Source: an uncultured Eubacteriales bacterium
GTDB taxonomy: Bacteria > Bacillota > Clostridia > Oscillospirales > Oscillospiraceae
Assembly: GCA_900540635.1 (NCBI GenBank)
Contig: UQGU01000033.1
Coordinates: 1-26,494, forward strand
DNA: 26,494 nucleotides
Direction: 5' to 3'
The translations under genes were made by a program, and so were the position numbers. The notes under the pieces were generated by a model that made no database searches, had not been told where the DNA came from, and worked only from the letters and a program-made list of their open reading frames with translations. Shown in pieces: positions 22,088 to 26,494 of the stretch; position 1 is the stretch's first letter, and each line of letters begins with the position of its first letter.

Positions 22088-23011
22088 TTAGTATTCGACA
22101 TCCACGCCCATGAGCCGGAACTGGAACAGGGACATGATGGCAATGGCAATTGCCAGAAGAATGGCCTGGGCACAGGCAAGACCGTACTTGCCGTAGACGA
22201 ATGCGTTGTTGTAGATCAAAAGGCCGATCATGGTGGTGGAGTTGTCCGGGCCGCCGCCGGTCATCATATAGGCGTTCATAAACACCTGGAAGGAGCCGAT
22301 AACACCGGTGACCAGCAGGAACAATGTGGTGGGCTTTACCAGGGGCCAGACGATGTAGCGGACCTTCTGGAAGAAGGTGGCACCGTCCAGCTCGGCGGCC
22401 TCAAAATAGCTGTTGTCAATGCCCAGCAGCGCAGCGATGTAGGTGATGATCCGAACGCCGTGGCTGGAGAGCAGGGCCATGATGATCAGGGAGAGCATCG
22501 AGGTCTTGGTAGAGGACAGCCAGTTCTGAGCCGGAATGCCGAAGACACCCAGAATGCGGTTGAAAATGCCGTCCGGAGAGGAATCATACAGCCACAGCCA
22601 CACAACGGACAGCGCCACGCCGGAGGCAATGCCCGGCAGATAGTACATGGCCTTGAAAACGGACTGGGTTTTCTTTTTGAAAGGCATAATCATGACCGCA
22701 ATGGCAAAGGACAGCAGCAGCGACAGGGGGACCACGATGACGGTATAGATAAGAGTATTCCCGGCAGCCTTGTAGAACAGGTTGAACTTGGAATACTTCA
22801 AAGTATCGACGTAATTTTTCAGCCCCACAAATTCGGAGCCGAAGGGCTTGTAGTTGAAAAAGCTGGTATAGATGGCACTGAATACAGGATAGAGCGTGAA
22901 AACGCAGAAAATGATCATAGCGGCGGCAATAAAAATGTAGCCCCACAGATCGTCATTGGTGAATCTCAGTCTGCGGCCGGTCTTTTGCCGCTTCTGTTTT
23001 GTGCTGTTCAT
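22088..23011 (-). CDS. Carbohydrate ABC transporter permease (MalF/CUT1 type)
   Basis: 307 residues from the ATG at 23011 (GGGAGGT just upstream); an upstream in-frame ATG at 23050 falls inside the terminator-like hairpin. Six predicted helices after a basic N-terminus (TKQKRQKTGRRLRF). EAA loop: FEAAELDGATFFQKVRYIVWP. PLSLLLSFAIAV and the GGGPDNSTTMIGLLIYNNAF segment are typical for the sugar subfamily. Lies between the binding-protein gene and the MalG-type permease gene in the same operon, and probably forms a heterodimer with the latter. Confidence 0.94.
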   Translation of the reverse strand: MNSTKQKRQKTGRRLRFTNDDLWGYIFIAAAMIIFCVFTLYPVFSAIYTSFFNYKPFGSEFVGLKNYVDTLKYSKFNLFYKAAGNTLIYTVIVVPLSLLLSFAIAVMIMPFKKKTQSVFKAMYYLPGIASGVALSVVWLWLYDSSPDGIFNRILGVFGIPAQNWLSSTKTSMLSLIIMALLSSHGVRIITYIAALLGIDNSYFEAAELDGATFFQKVRYIVWPLVKPTTLFLLVTGVIGSFQVFMNAYMMTGGGPDNSTTMIGLLIYNNAFVYGKYGLACAQAILLAIAIAIMSLFQFRLMGVDVEY

Positions 23012-23030
23012 AGACCTACCTCCCAGGGTT

Positions 23031-23061
23031 AAAAATACCCACCCCACCAAGGTGGGGTGGG
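23031..23061 (-). terminator. Attenuating terminator between binding-protein and permease genes
   Basis: CCCACCCCACC/GGTGGGGTGGG (23038-23048, 23051-23061) folds into a very GC-rich hairpin. On the - strand it is followed by TATTTTTAA. Placed right after the binding-protein gene, it should make partial termination and so more binding protein than permease. Confidence 0.75.
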
Positions 23062-23072
23062 CTTCAAATCAA

Positions 23073-24509
23073 TTAGCCGAGCTTGCCGGAAACGCAGTTC
23101 TCTTCACCGAAGGCGGCGTAAGCAGCCTCACAGATGTGGTCGTAAACTTCCTGAGCGGTGGTCTCACCGGACAGCAGCAGCTGGAACTTGGGAACGATCT
23201 GCTCGTCCATCAGCTTCTTGGCGGTGGCGGTCATCTCGGTGGTAACGCCCTCGGGAGGAGCCTGGACCATGGCGATGCAGCGGGCAGCGGTGGCCAGGTT
23301 GTCGGCGTCACGGCCCTCTTCCAGGACCAGAGCGTCACGGCCGGACTGGCAAACGGGATCCAGGTACAGCTCGTTCATGCAGGTGGCGATGCGCTCGCCG
23401 GAGCAGATGTAGTCCATGAACAGCAGGACGTTCTTCAGGTGCTCATCGGTGGTGTTCTTGTTCCGCATGGCAATCAGGCCGTCCACGGTGCCGTAGCAGG
23501 ACTCTGCACAGCCGTCCATGGTGGGAACGGGCAGGAAGGCGTAGTCCATGGTCAGGGAGTTCTCAACGGCGGTGCCGTCGTTGGCTTCCAGGGCAGCGTT
23601 GTTCTTCTTGAAGTTGTTCTCGAACAGAGGCATAGCCTTGCCGAAGATCATGGCGTTGCCGGTCTGGCACATGACCATACGCTGGCCGGCTTCCACGCCG
23701 TAGTTGGGCATATAACCGGACTTGGTCATTTCCTCAACGGCGGTGAGCATGGTGAGCATGTTCTCGGAGGTCATGGCGTACTTCAGATCGGGGGTGAAGG
23801 TGTTGCTCAAACCTGCGCCTGCGCCGAAGATATAGAGCATATCGGAGGCGGTGACGCCGGAGTTTGCGAAGACGAAGCCGTAGCAGCCGTCCTTGGTGCC
23901 CTGCTTGATGACATCCAGGAACTCCTCATAGGTCCAGCCTTCCTTCTGAATCTTGGCAACGTCGATGCCCAGCTCTTCCATCATGGTCTTGTTGGCGCCG
24001 ATGGACTGGATGGTCAGGTACAGGGGCAGGCCGTAGGTGGTGCCCTCCAGGGACAGGTACTTCAGAGCGTTCTCGTCGTAGTCGGCCAGACGGTCGGCGG
24101 CCATGTACTGAGCAATGTCGATGGCAACGCCCATTTCCACGAAGGTGCCCAGGGCGTTGGAGGAGATCTCCGCGATGTCGGGAGCCTCACCGGCCTGTGC
24201 CATGGTGGAGAGCTTGTCGTTGTGGTCGCCCCAGGAGGTCTCAATGACCTGTACGGTCAGGTTGGGGTACAGCTCCTGGAAATCAGCGGCCCAGGTTTTC
24301 AGGTTTTCCAGATAATTGCCGGTGACAGGGGGGGCCATGATCACGATGGTATCGGGGGTGGCTTCGGTTTCCTGTGCTTCCGTCTCGCCGGAAGCGGCGG
24401 CGGTGGTTGCAGCGGGGGCGGTGGTCTGCTGGGTGCTTCCGTTGCCGCAGCCGGCAAACAGGCCCAGAACCATTACGCAGACCAGCAGCATGGTAACGAT
24501 CTTCTTCAT
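23073..24509 (-). CDS. Sugar-binding lipoprotein of a CUT1 ABC transporter
   Basis: 478 residues from the ATG at 24509, preceded by AGGAGGA; the longer frame to 24608 runs through the promoter and is rejected. Signal peptide with lipobox LFAGC (Cys21), so the mature protein is lipid-anchored outside the membrane. A short Thr/Ala/Glu-rich linker (about 24-50) leads into a type 1 extracellular solute-binding fold: DTIVIMAPPVTGNYLENLKTWAADFQELYPNLTVQV, later GEAPDIAEIS, WTYEEFLDVIKQGT and a hinge near NAMIFGKAMP. Binding-protein families of this size usually take oligosaccharides. The genes behind it (GNAT, PIG-L, murQ) and the divergent RpiR regulator point to MurNAc-containing sugars or muropeptide saccharides; no binding residue proves this. 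Confidence 0.92.
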   Translation of the reverse strand: MKKIVTMLLVCVMVLGLFAGCGNGSTQQTTAPAATTAAASGETEAQETEATPDTIVIMAPPVTGNYLENLKTWAADFQELYPNLTVQVIETSWGDHNDKLSTMAQAGEAPDIAEISSNALGTFVEMGVAIDIAQYMAADRLADYDENALKYLSLEGTTYGLPLYLTIQSIGANKTMMEELGIDVAKIQKEGWTYEEFLDVIKQGTKDGCYGFVFANSGVTASDMLYIFGAGAGLSNTFTPDLKYAMTSENMLTMLTAVEEMTKSGYMPNYGVEAGQRMVMCQTGNAMIFGKAMPLFENNFKKNNAALEANDGTAVENSLTMDYAFLPVPTMDGCAESCYGTVDGLIAMRNKNTTDEHLKNVLLFMDYICSGERIATCMNELYLDPVCQSGRDALVLEEGRDADNLATAARCIAMVQAPPEGVTTEMTATAKKLMDEQIVPKFQLLLSGETTAQEVYDHICEAAYAAFGEENCVSGKLG

Positions 24510-24560
24510 TTCTGTTGTCCTCCTGGTATTCAATTTGCGATGTGGCCTTTCCACGATTTG

Positions 24561-24573
24561 GAAACGTCGTTTC
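24561..24573. promoter_or_regulatory. Candidate RpiR/MurR operator
   Basis: The perfect 13-base palindrome GAAACGTCGTTTC lies at about +5 to +17 of the binding-protein transcript, where a bound repressor would block polymerase. The nearest regulator is the divergent RpiR-type gene. A weaker GAAA-N5-TTTC copy occurs at 24631-24643, upstream of the -35. Confidence 0.6.
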
Positions 24574-24584
24574 GCTGTAACAAC

Positions 24585-24613
24585 ATTATAGCGAACACAA
24601 TATTTCATGTCAA
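24585..24613 (-). promoter_or_regulatory. Perfect-consensus promoter of the ABC transporter/murQ operon
   Basis: On the - strand, TTGACA (24613-24608), 17-base spacer, TATAAT (24590-24585). Such a perfect core promoter usually needs a repressor to be controlled, which fits the palindrome just downstream. Confidence 0.9.
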
Positions 24614-24850
24614 TGTTTTTGCTGATAAATGAAATTTTGTTTCTTTCGATGGATTAAAACGGTAAAAATTAGATGAATTAGTGAAACTATAACAAAATTC
24701 GCAATTGAAAATATACACAATGCATAAAAAGTGAATGAAATATTTGGTCACAAAATGCATGGCTATTCGGAAAGAAAACCGCTACAATGGTACACACAGT
24801 TTGGAAAAACGCAAAGACTGGCAAAATATTTCAGGAAAGGCGGAAAAAGT
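24614..24850 (+). other. AT-rich control region and leader upstream of the RpiR gene
   Basis: This 237-base stretch is far more AT-rich than the genes around it. It holds the weak GAAATTTTGTTTC repeat (24631-24643) and possible -10 boxes (TATAAC at 24688, TACAAT at 24783), but I could not pair either with a good -35, so the RpiR promoter is not assigned. An open frame from 24731 is in phase with the RpiR gene but lacks a ribosome site. Confidence 0.5.
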
Positions 24851-25705
24851 ATGAGCAGTGCTTTGATCCGGCTGCGGGAACGTTCGGCACAGTTTTCCAG
24901 CACGGAGCGGGGCGTGGCGGAACGGATCTTGGCGGAGCCCCGGCTGGTGGTGGACCTAAGCGTTCACGAGCTGGCCCAGAAGACCTTCTCCTCTCCCTCT
25001 ACCATTGTGCGGATGTGCGCCCACACAGGCTATTCCGGATATAAGGAATTTCGGCGGGATGTGACCTATGAGCTGGCCCGCCGGGAGCAGGATCTCCGGG
25101 GCAGGAAGCAGGAGATCCAGCATTCCGATTCCCTGGAGCAGATCATCGATAAGATCACGGATGCCAACATTCTCTCCCTGGAGGAAACCCGGGAGCTGAT
25201 GGATGTGGAGGTGCTGCGCAGCAGCGTGGAGGTCATCCGGCGGTCCCGGGTAATCTATCTGTTCGGCATGGGCGCATCCCTGTGCGCGGCCAAGGACGCC
25301 TATCTGAAATTTCTCCGGCTGAACAAGCTGTGTATTATTAATGAGGACTGGCATTCCCAGCTGGTGCAGTCCTTCAATGCCACAGCCCAGGATGCTGCCC
25401 TGGTGTTCTCCTATTCCGGTGCCACGGCGGAGGTCATCGAGTGCATGAAGAACCTGAAGCACCGGGGCACGCCCATGATTGCCATTACCCGCTGTATCCA
25501 GTCGCCGGTGTCGGACCTGGCGGATTACAAGCTCTATACTGCTGCCAACGAATCCCTGTTCCGCAGCGGTGCCATGTCCTCCAGAATGTCTCAGCTGAAC
25601 GTGGTAGACATCCTGTTCACAGCCCTGGCCAATGCTGACTACGACCAGTCTGTGGACCAGTTGTCCAGAACTCACATTGTCAAGGGTGAGAAAACACAAA
25701 AATAA
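24851..25705 (+). CDS. RpiR/MurR-family transcriptional regulator
   Basis: 284 residues from the ATG at 24851, with GGAAAGGCGG ending 7 bases upstream. N-terminal HTH_6 domain (about 1-77) with LSVHELAQKTFSSPSTIVRMCAHTG as helix-turn-helix and the typical GYSGYKEFRRD end. C-terminal SIS domain (about 110-260): VIYLFGMGASLCAAKDAYLKF, then LVFSYSGATAEVIECMKN and the GTPMIAIT strand, which binds a phosphosugar. In E. coli the homologue MurR represses murQP and responds to MurNAc-6-P. Here it is divergent from the transporter-murQ operon and next to a palindrome at its start site, so MurNAc-6-P-relieved repression is the natural model (inference). It has no clear promoter of its own and is followed after 12 bases by a YesL-like gene. 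Confidence 0.92.
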   Translation: MSSALIRLRERSAQFSSTERGVAERILAEPRLVVDLSVHELAQKTFSSPSTIVRMCAHTGYSGYKEFRRDVTYELARREQDLRGRKQEIQHSDSLEQIIDKITDANILSLEETRELMDVEVLRSSVEVIRRSRVIYLFGMGASLCAAKDAYLKFLRLNKLCIINEDWHSQLVQSFNATAQDAALVFSYSGATAEVIECMKNLKHRGTPMIAITRCIQSPVSDLADYKLYTAANESLFRSGAMSSRMSQLNVVDILFTALANADYDQSVDQLSRTHIVKGEKTQK

Positions 25706-25717
25706 AGGCGGTATTCC

Positions 25718-26398
25718 ATGAAGCTGACTCCTGATTCCAAGTTCATGCAGCTGTGCGGGAAATTTGTCGCACTGTTCAAAATCAATTTTCTGTGGCTTCT
25801 GTGCTCTGTGCCCCTGGTCACCCTGGGGGCCTCTACCTGCGCCATGCTCGCCGCTCTGACGGCTCTGCGCCGGGAGGAGGACTGCGGGGCAAAGGCCTTC
25901 TTTGGAGCCTTCCGCCGGTATTTCGGCAAGGCCACGGTGCTGTGGCTGCTGATGGTCTTTGCCGGGGCTGTGCTGGCCCTGGACTACCGGCTCGTGGCCT
26001 ATATGGATTTCCCGGGCCGTATGGCGGTGATCGTGCTCATTTGCTTCTGCATTCTGGCCCTTGTGCTGGTGGCAGGGCTTATTTTCCCCCTGCTGGTCCG
26101 CTATCCCGGGACCGTCCGGGATACGGTGGTGAATGCGGTGCTGCTGAGCATTGCCCATCTGCCGAAGATGCTGCTGGTGACGGCCATGAATCTGCTTCCG
26201 GCCCTGGTCCTGGTGGTTCTGCCCCAGGTCTTTGTGCTGCTGAGCTTTCTGTGGCCCATCTGTGGGTTTGCCCTGATCGCGCTGTATGATCTGACGGTGA
26301 CCGACAAGATCTTCGCCGCTCTGGAGCAGCCAGACCCGGAGGCGCAATCGCCCGACGGAGAACTCGCTCCAAAGGAAAGAACCCCGGAGCAGCAGTGA
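25718..26398 (+). CDS. YesL-like (DUF624) membrane protein
   Basis: 226 residues with about five hydrophobic helices and a charged, Pro/Glu-rich cytoplasmic-type tail (about 203-226). The N-terminal pattern NFLWLLCSVPLVTLGASTCAMLAALTALRR matches the YesL/DUF624 family (nLlWllcslPivTiGaSttAlyy). YesL-type genes are frequently found beside CUT1 sugar ABC transporters, and a transporter-accessory role is assumed but unproven. AAAGGCGG precedes the ATG; cotranscribed with the RpiR gene. The 96 bases after its stop, to the window edge, show no gene or terminator I can support. Confidence 0.85.
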   Translation: MKLTPDSKFMQLCGKFVALFKINFLWLLCSVPLVTLGASTCAMLAALTALRREEDCGAKAFFGAFRRYFGKATVLWLLMVFAGAVLALDYRLVAYMDFPGRMAVIVLICFCILALVLVAGLIFPLLVRYPGTVRDTVVNAVLLSIAHLPKMLLVTAMNLLPALVLVVLPQVFVLLSFLWPICGFALIALYDLTVTDKIFAALEQPDPEAQSPDGELAPKERTPEQQ

Positions 26399-26494
26399 AA
26401 TCGACTTTCTGCCAAACGCCTGCCGGAGTGAAAATCGGCGCTGTTAGAAAAGTATGTCGCTGCGAACCAGTGACCGACGTCACTACTCCGCGCT

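Noticed and set aside
24561..24573. The palindrome as a CcpA cre site
   Set aside because: Cre sites are even-length with a central CG and end in CA; this one is odd-length with a central T/A, so it does not fit.
21197..24632. Two long + strand open frames (611 and 558 codons)
   Set aside because: Antisense to the ABC permease and binding-protein genes, which carry EAA loops and a lipobox; Gly/His-rich products are shadows.

Overview
The window looks like chromosomal DNA from a GC-rich Clostridia lineage, most likely an Oscillospiraceae-type gut Firmicute. Reasons: Gram-positive style genes (class B sortase, RodA, YesL/DUF624, CUT1 sugar ABC transporter with a lipoprotein binding protein), strong AGGAGG-type ribosome binding sites, and many consensus sigma-A promoters with 17-base spacers. 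No rRNA, CRISPR array, transposase or integrase was seen. The assignment to a family is inference; no marker gene was available.

Left part (1-8690). The 3' end of a surface-type protein with 138-bp tandem repeats runs in from the left edge and stops beside a tRNA-Leu(CAA). Then come single genes on the + strand, mostly with their own promoters: a membrane-anchored leucine-rich-repeat-like protein, a class B sortase, a RodA-like SEDS glycosyltransferase with a TTG start, a CPA1-type cation/proton antiporter with two RCK_C-like domains, and a BTAD-type transcription regulator whose C-terminus resembles a degenerate GGDEF domain. A near-full-length foldback (3986-4142) sits between the sortase and rodA and is not explained by any gene.

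Middle (8698-13749). A membrane-anchored FMN/FAD reductase of the flavocytochrome c/fumarate reductase superfamily lies on the - strand. Divergent from it is a tight + strand operon: an unknown 134-residue protein, a membrane-anchored DNA/RNA non-specific endonuclease, a MATE exporter and a cysteine-rich DUF2284 protein. It ends at a bidirectional terminator.

Right part (13751-26398) is a coherent peptidoglycan amino-sugar salvage island. One - strand operon encodes NamZ (exo-muramidase), NagZ (beta-N-acetylglucosaminidase) and a BadF/MurK-like amino-sugar kinase. anmK (anhydro-MurNAc kinase) is on the + strand. A second - strand operon encodes a sugar-binding lipoprotein, two permeases, a tandem GNAT acetyltransferase, a PIG-L-family protein and MurQ (MurNAc-6-P etherase). 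An RpiR/MurR-type regulator and a YesL-like membrane protein diverge from it. NamZ and NagZ lack signal peptides, so the simplest reading is: import of MurNAc-containing saccharides by the ABC transporter, cytoplasmic cleavage to MurNAc and GlcNAc, phosphorylation by the MurK-like kinase and AnmK, and conversion of MurNAc-6-P to GlcNAc-6-P by MurQ. The PIG-L protein (missing the usual catalytic Asp) and the GNAT protein are unexplained extras. A perfect 13-bp palindrome just downstream of the transporter promoter is a good candidate for the RpiR operator.
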